From Cranoglanis bouderius (taxonomy: Eukaryota; Chordata; Actinopteri; Siluriformes; Cranoglanididae): a stretch of DNA of 64,000 nucleotides. This document shows positions 11,716 through 22,389 of the stretch, piece by piece. Location of the stretch: contig CM042553.1 in assembly GCA_023630585.1 (NCBI GenBank), positions 18,624,520-18,688,519 of the forward strand. The letters are read 5' to 3'. The translations under genes were made by a program, and so were the position numbers. Below the pieces are notes generated by a model. It did no database searches and was not told the origin of the DNA. It worked only from the letters and a program-made list of their open reading frames with translations. Each line of letters opens with the position of its first letter. Positions within the stretch are counted from its first letter, which is position 1.

Positions 11716-12735
11716 CTCCACTGTCACGAAGTATTGCGCGGTGTATTCTTACCCGATGTGCCAAGCCTTAATGTTTATGATATTTTAGATTTGACTTCAC
11801 GCTCATGCTCACCCTAGTAACAATTAGTAATAAAGTGCAATGATTTTTTACAAATGTGCATAATGAATGCATTATAAAATTATATGAATATGTTCATAGT
11901 TCATTATATGTATGATTCTCATAGAAAGTGTTACTCAATCATTTCTGCCAAAAGGGTACCAATAATTCTGAAAGTGACTATATAATGATATACCATAATA
12001 TTAATTTCGTAGTATAATATTTTATTCTATACATATTTATTGTGGTATACAATCATACCCCTAATAATCTTACTAGTCATACTGAGGAATAAATACATAC
12101 GGTATGTATTAATAGGCAGCAGTATTCAACACTTTGTACAGAGTAAATGTGAGATGGTGAGAATGTGCTATTAGATTGCTAAAACTGTCTTCTTTGTTTC
12201 CACTGTGTAGAAATCTCAAGTCTCAAGAGTCTCGCGCTCCTCAAAACATATCACCCAAGGTCAAGGGCCATCAAAGATTCATCTCACACACAAGGCCTGA
12301 ATATTCTTTTAATCAACAGCACAGGAAGTCGATTCTGTCTTCAGTGTGTGATTGTGTTCTCTGGGGTACTGGAGAAAATGACAACGTTGTTAGACCCAAT
12401 TCTCTAGTCCTTTAAAAAGCAAGGAATGTTACAGTATGTTCTGATATGTTGTCAGGACTTGACTGTATTATAGGCCTCAAACATCTATAAATACATATAA
12501 GGAAAGAATTATAAGGAGAGAAACACAACATTGGTATGCTGTTATAAGAAAATAATCAACCATTAACCAATATTAATAGCTAACAATTATTTTCCAATAA
12601 CAGCAGTGTTTTACTTCTCTTGAACCACAGCAATTTGCCAACATTAACTTTTTTTAAACATACTTTTTATGTTTTATTGTTATGTTTAATGTTGTGGTAC
12701 GTCTGCGAAACAAGTAAGTTCTGTTATCACTTATG
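11716..12735. other. intergenic AT-rich sequence, nothing recognised
   Basis: No repeat family or plausible exon was found. There are many short ATATA stretches. Confidence 0.4.
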
Positions 12736-12778
12736 TTATAGTACAGGGGTACTCAAAACTAAATCTTTTTGGTCCACT

Positions 12779-13390
12779 TTACCAATTTTCCACTGAGCTG
12801 AAGGTCCACACAGTAGGACGATTGAGCAAGTACAAGTGTATGTCCCCCTTCTCCCCCTTCTCCACATCAAAAAATCGAACAAAGACTATCAGTTGAGCAT
12901 TATCCATGTTGTCTGTTGACTCATCAACAGCCAGTGAGATACATTCAGCCTTTTTGACAGCATCACGAAGTTGCCTGAGCAAATCATCTCGAAGGATTTC
13001 CATTCATCTCGCTACTGTGGAATGTGAACAGGGAATGTGATTTACTTTTGTTATTATTTCATCTTTTTGTGTTCCTTCAAACCTAGCCTCCCTCACTTCA
13101 CTCATACAGTCTTACATTACCTCTGCATCAGAAAAGGGCTGTCTGTGTTCGCCTAGGACCCAGGCAATTCTTAATGAGGCCTCCACTGCCCGTTCTTGTT
13201 GTGTCGTGTACTTTTTGCTTACTTTTGCAACTTGCGGAAATTTTTGTGCTTTGAATTGAATTGGCGAAATTGCAATTGCACGGAATTGTTTTGCACGGTC
13301 TTTCACAACGATGTTTGTTGGTAAATGAGACCTTTCAGCTGTACTCATGTTTGACGTACGTGAATCGAAGAGGGCTTTGGCTGAATGCAC
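12779..13390 (-). pseudogene. hAT-family transposase fragment (GTF2IRD2/ZBED-like type)
   Basis: Reading down from 13390, one frame carries HLPTNIVVKDRAKQF, then RIAWVLGEHRQPFSDAEVM, a TAA stop, EGTQKDEIITKVNHIPCSH, a TGA stop, and then ISLAVDESTDNMDNAQLIVF. These are the hallmark segments of the vertebrate hAT group whose transposases were exapted as GTF2IRD2 and ZBED5-like genes; VDESTD carries a catalytic-domain aspartate. Only two in-frame nonsense changes break more than 200 codons. The C-terminal part (rest of the RNase H fold, dimerisation region) is missing below 12779. The 5' region is shared with the MITE at 5931-6275. Family assignment is by motif recall. Confidence 0.75.
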
Positions 13391-13450
13391 ATATGCACGC
13401 GTCTTGGCCCAAATCTGCGGAAAATCTGCGGTAATTTTAAAAAATTGCGT
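13391..13450 (-). mobile_element. 5' flank of the hAT copy
   Basis: TTGGCCCAAATCTGCGGAAAATCTG matches the 5' untranslated part of the 5931-6275 MITE. Similarity stops abruptly at about 13450, and the CAGGATTTCA terminus is lost. Confidence 0.6.
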
Positions 13451-14304
13451 GGCTGTAAACAGTCATGCATCATCCACCTGGTTTTTTCTCTCTCCAAGTT
13501 AATAAGATGAAAGACGCAGCTTGTCACATTGCCGAGAACCTTCTCTATGCCATAGTAGAAAACTTACTGACTCTCGCAAAATGCCGACACTGGAGACTCC
13601 TTCCATAAAATGCTTAAAAAAATAAAAATAAAATAAACTCTTTACAAATAAAAACAAAACCCTTCACCATGTCAATGATTATACATTTTTCTTTGTCAAA
13701 TAACAACAGATTTAAAATTTTTTAATCTGTTTATTATTAGACTTGGATTATGTGGAGCGTCTGTCATACAAGTCATTGTGAATGAGTTGTTAGTATACAA
13801 ACAGTCACGTCTTAGTACTTAAATTGTACATAAACCTGTTAATTGAATTAAACCAGACTGGAGAATTCAACATCGCTGTGGTGTAATGCCTCATGAAGCT
13901 CCAGTTGCATTCTAAAATGAATGACTTAAAAATATGTTAGAACATAAAGGTCACTATTCTTCAACCAGTGCCTGAATAGTGAGAAAGTGTGTGTGCATTT
14001 TGTGCTGGTAAAATATAATTATTTTCCATAATAATTAGTAATAAATAATGAGATAATACATGTGTTCCTGAAATTGTAATTTTTGTGAAGCACTCAGTCG
14101 CCTTTTAAGTGTTCATAATTTTTACTGTTCATGATAATTATGCACAGGCTATTTTTGGTCAGGACAGTCGTGCAATTATGAAAATTATGGTCCTTTATTG
14201 GAGCCTTATGGGCGATTATTAGAGCTTGTTTACAAATGCTTACAATGAATTAATGCCAAATTGCACAGAACTCTAAGCACAGTCAAAAGGTTAATGACAA
14301 CATA
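13451..14304. other. intergenic AT-rich sequence, nothing recognised
   Basis: No repeat or exon was recognised between the hAT relic and the Tc1 element. Confidence 0.4.
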
Positions 14305-15831
14305 CAGTGCCCTCCACTAATATTGGCACCCTTGGTAAATATGAGCAAAGAAGGCTGTGAAAAATTGTCTTGTTTAACCTTTTGATCTTTTATTTAAAAA
14401 ATATTCACAAAAATAATCTCATGGATATCAAACAATTACAAACATAGCACAGGTTTATAAAAAATATCTTTGTTAAATATAGGTGTGCAACAATTATTGG
14501 CACCACATGAATTCATATGAGAAAAATATATTTGAAGTATATTCCCATTGATATTTTACTTTTTTTTTAGTACACCTGGGCGACTAGGAACAGGAAATTG
14601 TTCAACCATGACTTCCTGTTTCACAGGGGTATAAATATGAAGTAACACATAGGCCAAATTCCCTTAGTCATTCATAACAATGGGTAAGACCAAGGAATAT
14701 AGCTGTGATGTGCATCAAAAGGTTGTTGAGCTTCACAAAATGGAAAGTGGCTATAAGGAAATAGCATAAGCATTAAGAAATTCCAACTGGAAATGTTATG
14801 AATCAACCTGGAATTGGACGTGTGTCTATATTGTCTCAACGCACTGTGAAGAGGATGGTTCGAGTGGCCAAAAAATCTCCAAGGATCACAGCTGGAGAAT
14901 TGTAGAAGTTAGTTGCATCTTGGGGTCAGAAAGTCTCCAAAACTACAATCCGAAGTCACCTACATCACCACAAGTTGTTTGGAAGGGTTTCAAGAAAAAA
15001 GCCTCTACTCTCATCCAAAAACAATCTCAAGCATCTTCAGTTTGCCAGACACTACTGGAACTTCAAATGGGATCGGGTTCTATGGTCAGATGATACCAAA
15101 ATAGAGCTTTTTGGCAATAAACACCAGAGGTGGGTTTGGAGCACAGAGAGAGGTAGCCATATGGAAAAGTACCTCATGCCCACAGTTAAATATGGTGGTG
15201 GCTCTTTAATGTTTTGAGGCTGTTTTTCTGCCAGAGGACCTGGACATTTTGTTAGGATACATGGCATCATGGACTCAAATATCAAATATCAACAGATATT
15301 AAATGAAAACCTGACTGCCTCTGCCAGAAAGCTTAAAATGGGCCGTGGTTGGATCTTCCAGCAGGACAATGATCCAAAACATACATCAAAATCAACACAA
15401 AAATGGTTTACTGACCACAAAATCAAGGTCCTGCCCTGGCCATCCCATTCCCCTGACCTGAAACCCATAGAAAACCTGTGGGGTGAACTGAAGAGGAGAG
15501 TCCACCAGCATGGACCTCGAAATTTGAAGGATCTGGAGAGATTCTAGATGGAGAAATGGTCTCAGAACCCTTGCCATGTATTCTCCAACCTCATCAGGCA
15601 TTATAAGAGAAGACTCAGGGCTGTTTTCTTGGCAGGGAGGTAGCACAAAGTATTGACTAAAGATGTTTTTTTTAATAAACCTGTGTTTTGTTTGAAATTG
15701 TTTGATATTCACGAGAGCAGAGTGTTTTTGTGAATTTTTTGAACAAAAGATCAAAAGATTAAACAATGTAGACAATTTTTCACAATTTTGCTCATATTTA
15801 CCGAGGGTGCCAATATTAGTGGAGGGCACTG
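14305..15831 (+). mobile_element. full-length Tc1-like transposon (family T1, copy 1)
   Basis: Long terminal inverted repeats start CAGTGCCCTCCACTAATATTGG at the left and end with its complement at 15831. They continue inward through AAATATGAGCAAAG and GTGAAAAATTGTC. A TA precedes the left end and TC follows the right end, so the TA target duplication has decayed. Length (1.53 kb) is typical for Tc1. A second copy of the same family lies at 50215-51498. Confidence 0.9.
14680..15547 (+). pseudogene. Tc1 transposase, inactivated (family T1, copy 1)
   Basis: The frame begins MGKTKEYSCDVHQKVVELHK. It contains RVLWSDDTKIELFG (first catalytic Asp), then WIFQQDNDPKHTSKS (second Asp), then SHSPDLKPIENLWGELK (Glu): a DD34E triad. 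It is broken by TAA at 14767, by about 34 missing bases in the helix-turn-helix region near 14780, by TAG at 14903, and by TGA at 15215 where the sister copy has Trp. The ORF ends about 30 codons after the catalytic Glu, close to the usual length. It would bind the terminal repeats and cut and paste DNA if intact. The TAG at 14903 is shared with the copy at 50833. Confidence 0.85.
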
Positions 15832-16204
15832 TCATTTATTGCGATTCAATATAAATAGGGGGTGCACTAGTGTTTGTTTTTTTGTTTGTTTTTTTTGTTT
15901 TGTTTTAATTAAGCTTGCTAGAAAGCTTCACACCAAGACTGGGACTGGGATCCTGCAGGTTGAAACAAAAAAAGTCATGCAATCGCAAGATTTTTACTTT
16001 CATTATGCGCTTGAAAGGTGCGTGTAAAATTCCGACCATAACTACAACTCAAAAACTGCACAAAAAGACTTAGCCCAAAATGTTCAGGCATGGGACAAGA
16101 AGCATGCATTTTTCTCAGGAAAACAAGTTAACGGTGGTGCACACTCAATTCTGATTTACTTATAGAGCCGCAGCACCACACAGGCTACAAGCTGTGCACA
16201 AGGC
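15832..16204. other. intergenic sequence, nothing recognised
   Basis: There are T-rich runs near 15870-15905. No repeat family was recognised. Confidence 0.4.
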
Positions 16205-16387
16205 AGCATATATCTGGCTTAGTGCTTAGCACGTTTGCCTTGCATGTCTGGGGTTGAGGGTTTTAATCCCCCCTCTGTCCTGTGTGCACAGAGTTTGCAT
16301 TTTCTCCCTGTGCTTCGTGGGTTTCCTCAGGGACTGGACTGGTTTCCTCCCCCAGTCCAAAGACATGTCTTATAGGTTGATTGGCAT
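16205..16387 (+). mobile_element. tRNA-derived SINE, 3'-truncated
   Basis: TGGCTTAGTGCTTAGCACG is a tRNA-type A box, followed by a degenerate B box in GGGTTTTAATCCC. The body has GAGTTTGCATTTTCTCCC, CGTGGGTTTCCTC and CCAGTCCAAAGACATG. It is the same family as the minus-strand copy at 43483-43763. It ends abruptly at TTGATTGGCAT, where the next element begins. Confidence 0.7.
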
Positions 16388-16704
16388 TTTCAAATCTTTT
16401 GCATATTTCACCCCTTTCCAACAGTGGATATATGATGTTGAGATCCGTCTTTTCACATTTAGGACAACTGAGGGACTCGTACACAACAAGGTGCAAACAT
16501 TCACTGGTGCTCAAGAAGGCAACACGATACATTAAGAGCCCAGGGGGGTGTAAACTTTTGAACAAGATGATCGATGTAAATTTAGTACTGCCCTTCAGAA
16601 GCTACATAAGATATTTACATGTTTCCCAGCAGTCAAAATAATAACAATTTACACCGACATTTTGCAGATTCTGCAAGGCATATGTAAACTTATGACCTCA
16701 ACTG
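16388..16704 (-). mobile_element. non-autonomous Tc1/mariner element, one end
   Basis: The outer end at 16704 reads, on the minus strand, CAGTTGAGGTCATAAGTTTAC, which resembles Sleeping Beauty-type termini, and is flanked by TA. Inside it are CTTGCAGAATCTGCAAAATG, CCTGGGCTCTTAATGTATCG and GAGTCCCTCAGTTGTCC, blocks I recall from a widespread fish repeat. The other terminus is lost at the SINE junction. Confidence 0.6.
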
Positions 16705-17469
16705 TATAACTAGTCTTCAAGAGACATTTTATTGATTCATGTGTGGCAAAAGCATGCAAATGAAAACAGAAAAACAAAACTCAGTCGGAAAGAAATTCAG
16801 TATCAGATCTACATGTGACGCATGCATAACATGATCCATAGAAAATTCATGAATAAGTGCATTTATAAATCCATTTGCTTTAATGTCACCCCTTTTCCTT
16901 TTGATGCATTGAACTGGCAAGATTGAGCCACTTTGCCTTCCCTGACGGTCCGTCTCCACACGTAATGATCTGTAATCACTTGGACACGCTGACAGAGATT
17001 CATTGAGCATGGACCAACCCAGCACTTGCTCCCTTTAGTGACAAATACAGATAGGAAAAAAACAGACAAATGGCAGCCAGATGGTGCACACAGCATGTCC
17101 CCTGCAACCCCCCCCCCCCCCCCCCCAAAACTCCTTATATCCCAATGTTTCAGTGTCAGTCTTTTTTTCCTGCAATATCTTTATCCATGACCATTTCTAC
17201 TTGTCAGTTTCTTTCACTTTTTCTGCTGTCGTTTTTATAGCTGTGAGTGACAGCCGAAGGGGGGAAAAATGCCAATGACAGGCTATACACAGCATTAAGC
17301 CTTGTCCCTAAGTGGTACACTGTGTACATTTAGATTTAGATGGATGTGCATAAAATGTGACAAGGGACCAAAAAGACACAACAGCATATCAGTGGCACCT
17401 GATGAGGACTGAACAGGCCAAAGTTTGCTGTCAACGTGCACACGTCAGTGCACTGATTTAACAAATAAA
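16705..17469. other. intergenic sequence with poly(C) tract
   Basis: A run of about 19 C lies at 17108-17126. Two overlapping minus-strand frames at 16729-17096 lack recognisable domains. Confidence 0.4.
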
Positions 17470-17720
17470 AAGATACAGTCGTTGATTTGGTGAAGCTTTC
17501 TGTAGAGATGTTTCATTAACATTAATGAAAGGAGTCTCTACTTTCAGTAGTCAGTAAAATTTCTGTCTTCAACATAATGGACTTTGTGCTTTCCGATTTC
17601 TTGGTAACATGTCAAACTGTTACCAACTGTTACCAACTGTTACAACATTAAATGTGACTATAAATGGATATAAATTACGACCTGTAATAAATAAAAAATT
17701 GTAACCATCCACTATAAAAC
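17470..17720 (+). repeat. dispersed repeat family A, copy 2 (partial)
   Basis: GTTGATTTGGTGAAGCTTTCTG, AAAGGAGTCTCTACTTTCAG and GACTATAAATGGATATAAATT correspond in order to the middle and end of the copy at 4080-4690. A tandem triplication of ACTGTTACCA lies at about 17616-17643. Confidence 0.55.
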
Positions 17721-17721
17721 A

Positions 17722-17795
17722 CATTAGAGGGTTAGGGTTAAGGGTTATGGTTAGGGTTAGGGTAAGGGTTAGGTTAGGGCTAAGGTTGGTCAGAG
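17722..17795 (+). repeat. interstitial telomere-like (TTAGGG)n tract
   Basis: About twelve degenerate TTAGGG/TAAGGG/TTATGG units lie in one orientation. This is a short interstitial telomeric-type sequence, not a chromosome end, because unique sequence continues on both sides. Confidence 0.85.
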
Positions 17796-17835
17796 CGTGA
17801 CATTGAGCTGCATCACAGCAACCCGTCATTGATTT

Positions 17836-17838
17836 TCT

Positions 17839-17874
<36 letters not shown>

Positions 17875-17882
17875 TTCTTTCT
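17836..17882. repeat. (CTTT)n microsatellite
   Basis: About ten uninterrupted CTTT units are followed by one irregular unit. Confidence 0.9.
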
Positions 17883-18191
17883 AATCAAGACACACTGAAG
17901 TGTTTTATTCCTTATGTAATACCTGAAGAACAAACACCAAGACTGACCAAAGTTGTAACTGTATAACGTCTTCTGTAATGGTCCTGATAAAAAGCTAGGC
18001 ACTGCAGAATGGAAAAGTTGAGGAATATTTTTCAAATGTTCTGACACATCACACTTATGCATTTTCAGCTGAGCTCTTATCAAGGTGAAATGCATGTCAT
18101 GTAACTTTGAAAGTGCATCGCAACAAAAGTAAAATGCAGTCTTACAGAATTTAAAAAGACAACTGAAAATATGAGGGTAAAAAGGTAATTC

Positions 18192-18193
<2 letters not shown>

Positions 18194-18270
<77 letters not shown>
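18194..18270. repeat. (CA)n microsatellite
   Basis: An unbroken CA tract of about 38 units. Confidence 0.95.
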
Positions 18271-18272
<2 letters not shown>

Positions 18273-18639
18273 TGCTAATCAAAATGGTCCTTAGGGCAGC
18301 TTTACATTGGAGACAGTAAAGAAATTCAATGGTTCAAACATCCAATGGGTGGAGCTGACATCTCAAACATTCATCCTGTTCATCCCCTAGTTAGTGACCA
18401 TTCTTGGGATGCTCTTTGCTAGTTTGCTACCAAGTGATTTCCATTTATATACTGTATGTGTTCAAGTAACTTAGGCACTGGAAAGTTCTATATACTTGTT
18501 TCTCCAGCTTTCAAAAGCTTCATATAACACATCAATGGCCTCAGGCTGGAGGCCCTAAAAAATGAGGACGTAGTCAGGAAGCGTGTCCACATTTAGCTGA
18601 GCAAACAGCTAGCCCTTATCTAATGAGCTACACTACTGC

Positions 18640-19685
18640 CAGTCAAAAGTTTTCAAACACCTGGAGTTTCTTAGGTTTATTAGAGTTTAATATCTATTGT
18701 TGTCAAAGACTAAAGAAAATGATACTGGATAAGTAAACTAAACTTATAATGTGGTCACTCTCAGATGTTAATGCACTGGGGGAAAAAAGCTCATTGAATT
18801 TACTTAATTCAAATGTGTACATCGGTTCCACGTGGTTGAACTGAGTTACATTGACATGATTTGTTTTCGTACATACAACATGATTTGATCATGTATTTTC
18901 AGTATACTGAATAAAATTCAGATAACTGGAGCTCAGTCTTTCACTTACTTTTAAGCCTAGGATTTACTCCTATGCTTTGGATCATTGTCTTGCTGCATAA
19001 TCCAGTTGCGCATGAGTTTCAACTTACCGGACATTCTCCTTTAGGATTTTCTCAGAGAGAGCAGAATTCATGTTTCCCTCAATTATTGCAAGTTGCCAAG
19101 GTCCTGAAGCAGCAAATCATCCCCACACCATCACACTGCCACCACCATACTTGACCGTAGGTATGATGTTCTTTTTGTGGAATTCTGTGTTTGGTTTATG
19201 CCAGATGTAATGGGACCCCTGTCTTCCAAACAGTTCCACTTTCAACTCAACAGTCCATAGAACATTCTCCCAAAAGGCTTAAGGATCATCCAGGGGTGTT
19301 TTGGCTAAATTCAGACCAGCCTTAATGTTCTTCTGGGTTAGCAGGGGTTTTCGCCTCCCCACTCTTCCATGGATGCCATTTTTGCCCAGTGTCTTTCTGA
19401 TAGTGAAGTCATGAACAGTAACTTTTACTGATGCAAGAGAGACCTGTAGGTCCTTTGATGTTGTCCTTGGCTCTTTTGTGACTTGCTGGATGAGTAGTTC
19501 CTCTGCTCTTGGAGGAATTTTGGAAGGTCGGCCACTTCTGGGAAGGTTCACTACTGTGCCGAGTTTTTCCATTTGGAGATAATGGCTCTCACTGTGGTTC
19601 TTTGGAGTCCCAGAGCCTTTGAAATAGCTTTGTAACCCTTCCCAGACTGATATATTTCAATCACCTTCTTCCTCATCATTTCTTT
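18640..19685 (-). mobile_element. Tc1-like transposon, truncated at its transposase 5' end (family T2)
   Basis: The terminus at about 18640 reads TACTGCCAGTCAAAAGTTTTC, a typical Tc1 end. Transposase sequence runs on the minus strand from about 19685. At 19685 the Tc1 similarity stops at the start of a family A repeat, so the opposite terminal repeat is missing. This is the outermost layer of the transposon nest at 18640-21990. Confidence 0.75.
19000..19685 (-). pseudogene. Tc1 transposase fragment (family T2)
   Basis: The minus strand encodes KKVIEIYQSGKGYKAISKAL, LGLQRTTVRAIISKWK (helix-turn-helix), then after a frameshift near 19555 NLPRSGRPSKIPPRAEELL, GRVGRRKPLLTQKNIKAGLN, a stop near 19280 after LDDP, and further on TVKYGGGSVMVWGCF. 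The SGRPSK linker and GGGSVMVWGC are Tc1 signatures. The first catalytic block is degraded. The remaining catalytic region, including the Glu, is missing below about 19000. It is non-functional. Confidence 0.75.
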
Positions 19686-19765
19686 TTTGTTTATACCACA
19701 GTGCGGTTGAATTCTTGAATCTGATTGGCCAGAAGGTTTTATTGCATTATTTATATTACAGAGAT
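19686..19765 (+). repeat. family A repeat, copy 3, left part
   Basis: CCACAGTGCGGTTGAATTC and CTGATTGGCCAGAAGG match the left end of family A (compare 56565-56620). The copy is interrupted by a MITE and resumes at about 21706. Confidence 0.6.
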
Positions 19766-20213
19766 AATTGCTGCTTCCCAAATCACCTACTTATACTATT
19801 CACTAAAAGTATGTACTCTTTTGTGAAGAAAAATGCATACTTTTGAGTGTGTAGCAAAAGAGTATGCAAGTCCTGGGACATGCTAACATGTCATGTAATG
19901 GAAGAGAATGTTGTTGCCTAGTTACAACAACGTTGTTGCCTCGTTAATCTTATGTGACAATAAAATAACTTTGGTTAGTGCTTAACATTACATAACAGTT
20001 CTTAGACTTAAATACTGAAGATGCATCACCGGCGTTACACTCGTCCGCCATGTTTGCAGGTTGAATTCGACTAAGCAAACCAGAGTTGTGGGCAATATTA
20101 GCTGAAAAAGTGTCCAGGAATCCACACTTCAAAAATCTACCAGAAATAGTAGACCATCCGGGTACTTTTGGGATACTTATTTCAACATACTACGATTTGA
20201 GATATACATTACG
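19766..20213. mobile_element. MITE, left half, interrupted by a Tc1 element
   Basis: The left end GCTGCTTCCCAAATCACC pairs with the reverse complement of the right end near 21695 (GCTGCATCCCAATTCGCC). The interior has TACTATTCACTAAAAGTATG-type sequence. The right half resumes at 21641. Confidence 0.6.
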
Positions 20214-21640
20214 TATAGAAAGGAGTAACCCCCTTTAAAATAATCACATTTTGTTGCTTTTCAGCCTGAAATGAAGACGGACACAGTTTTTGTTTTATCC
20301 AGCTGTATTTACTCAGTGCAACTTATAACATCCAAGTTATCCAAGATATAACACCAACATGTCAGAAAAAAATAAATAAATAAAAAACAGAATCACTGAG
20401 TTGGAAACCATCTTTTGCTTTAATTACAGCCTTTAGTCTGTTGGGATATGTCTCTACTAACTTTGCACATCTAGACTTTGCAATATTTGCCCACTCTTCT
20501 TTCCAGAACTGCTCAAGTTCAGTTAAATTTGATGGTGACCATTTGTGGACTGCAGTCTTCAAGTCATTCCACAGATTTTCAATGGGGTTTAAGTCTGGGC
20601 TCTGACTAGGCCATGCACGGACATTCACCCTTTTCTCCTTCAACCATTGTGTGGTCAGTTTTGCTGTGTGCTTTGGGCCATTGTCCTGTTGGAAGGTAAA
20701 CCTTCTTCCCACTGACAACTTTCTGGCAGAGGGCAGCAGATTTTCCTCAAGAATTTGACAGTATTTTGCCCCATCTATCTCTGTCCCTGCTGCAGAGAAA
20801 CACCCCATAACAGGATATTACCACCTCCATGCTTTACTGTAGGAATGGTGTTATTTGGATGGTGAGCTGTATTGGATTTCTGCCAAACATATCGTTTGGT
20901 GTTGAGGCCAAATAATTCAATTTTAGTCTCATCTGACCTGAATCTTCAAGGTGCATTTTGGCAAAGCTCAGTCGTGGGTGGCTTTTTTCTTGCAACCCTC
21001 CCATACAAGCCACATTTGTGGAGAATTTGTGATATTATTGTCACATGCACACAAGGACCACTCTTTGTCATAAATTCCTGCAACTTCTTCAGAGTTGTTA
21101 TAGGCCTCTTGGTAGCCTCTCTGACCAGTTTCCTCCTGGCTCTTTCATCTAGTTTGGGGCGACGTCCTGATCCAGGGAGGGTCTGTGTTGCACCAAATAC
21201 CTTCCACTTCTTAATAATAGACTTCATTGTGCTTCTAGGCATTGATAAAGCCTTTGAAATGTTTTTGTATTCATCTCCTGACTTGTCTTGTGCCTGTCCA
21301 CAACTTTATCCCGGGGATCTTTTGACAGTGCCTTGCCACCCATAGTTGATTGTTTGCTTCAGTTGCACTACCAAAGACTGAAAAATGCTCCAGGAAAGCT
21401 CTTTTCATGCTGAGCTAATCAAAATGACCACAGCTGATCACAGTTGAAAGTCAAATGGCTTTGTGTACCATTGAGAAGGTGATACACCTTCTACACCTTA
21501 TTAAGTTTACAAGTCATTTTTATGGGGGTGAGTAAATACAGCTGGATAAAACAAAACTGTGTCCGTCTTCATTTCAGGCTGAAAAGCAACAAAATGTGAT
21601 TATTTTAAAGGGGGTGATTCTTTTCTATACCCACTGTATT
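20214..21640 (-). mobile_element. Tc1-like transposon, near full length (family T3)
   Basis: Inverted repeats of about 100 bp (20214-20312 and 21527-21640) contain CCCTTTAAAATAATCAC, CAGCCTGAAATGAAGACGG and ATCCAGCTGTATTTACTCA. The outermost right end reads CAGTGGGTATAG on the minus strand; the left end has lost these bases. It lies inside the MITE at 19766-21705. Confidence 0.9.
20362..21343 (-). pseudogene. Tc1 transposase, inactivated (family T3)
   Basis: ATG at 21343 opens MGGKALSKDPRDKVVDRHK. Two extra bases near 21285 break the frame. It resumes with MPRSTMKSIIKKWK (helix-turn-helix) and LPGSGRRPKLDERARR. An in-frame TGA follows GLY...CQNAP near 20944, just before RSDETKIELFG (first catalytic Asp). 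A one-base loss near 20805 shifts into MGCFSAAGTEIDGAKY. FTFQQDNGPKHTAKL (second Asp) and SPDLNPIENLWNDLK (Glu) are intact. The triad and the C-terminus survive, so inactivation needed only two frameshifts and one nonsense change. Confidence 0.85.
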
Positions 21641-21705
21641 AATTCTAATCTTGGATACTATTTAGGATGGATAGTTGGCGAATTGGGATGCAGCACTTGT
21701 TTCTA
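21641..21705. mobile_element. MITE, right half
   Basis: GGATACTATTTAGGATGG and then GGCGAATTGGGATGCAGC mirror the left end at 19766, completing the host MITE around the inserted Tc1. Confidence 0.6.
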
Positions 21706-21990
21706 TTGTTCTACTGTTAACATTGTTTCTATAGTAACAGCTAATTCACAGGGATTTGTATGACATGCTAATAAAATCTAATCATTTTAAAAGACTAATA
21801 ATAAACAGAAGACTAAGACTAATAATAAACAGATTTTTAAGTGTTACTTAACAAATTAAAACATAGGACATTAAGACATTAACATTACTCCTTTTTATAC
21901 TAACAACTTGCAAAGGGAATTGTATGGTGGACACTCCACATAATCTAGGTCTAAGAATAAGTGGATTTTTATGAATGTATTGCTATGTAA
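21706..21990 (+). repeat. family A repeat, copy 3, right part
   Basis: TTTCTATAGTAACAGCTAATTCACAGGG and GTATGGTGGACACTCCACATAATCTAGG are family A interior blocks, continuing the piece at 19686-19765 after about 1.9 kb of inserted elements. Confidence 0.6.
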
Positions 21991-22072
21991 TTCTGATTTG
22001 CATCAGGACGCATCCCATCGACCCTTCACTGATTATTTTCTGATTATATCTGTCATTACACTATTTATTTAG

Positions 22073-22164
22073 AAAAGACAACAAAGACTATGAAGGCTCT
22101 GCATCTCATAGACCAGAAAACCCAGATCACCAAATCATCAAGGAAAGGAACCAAGAGATGGAAG
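22073..22164 (+). CDS. candidate internal exon, unidentified gene
   Basis: A pyrimidine-containing tract ending ATTTATTTAG precedes a 92-base segment that ends in GGAAG followed by GTAATTTG. One frame is open throughout and encodes a charged peptide (KDNKDYEGSASHRPENPDHQ, then IIKERNQEME). No start, stop or domain lies inside. Both splice sites fit vertebrate consensus and the composition is unlike its AT-rich surroundings. I do not recognise the protein; a chance exon-like segment is quite possible. Confidence 0.25.
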
Positions 22165-22389
22165 GTAATTTGTGTGCTACTGTTCATCACCTGGGTTAAG
22201 TGTTAAGGAACTGGATGATATTTGATCATAAAGGATTTTGTTCAGAAAGAGTTACAAAAATGAAAAGTAAAATGGATAATTATGAAGATGCACAGCATAT
22301 TTGGCTAAACTGAGACAAAATGAGAAAGACAAAAAAAAATAAAAAGCTAATTGCCAAGCAAAGTAATAGAGTTATTTTTCCTTTATAAA

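Noticed and set aside
15392..15835. 147-codon minus-strand frame
   Set aside because: Antisense of the Tc1 transposase C-terminus and right terminal repeat.
16729..17096. Two overlapping minus-strand ORFs as a small secreted protein
   Set aside because: Cys-containing but the frames overlap out of register, with no signal peptide plus stop arrangement that fits a family.
17826..18269. Val/Cys-rich 147-codon frame
   Set aside because: Mostly (CA)n translation plus a (CTTT)n tail, with no domain.
20872..21345. 157-codon plus-strand frame
   Set aside because: Antisense of the T3 Tc1 transposase N-terminus.
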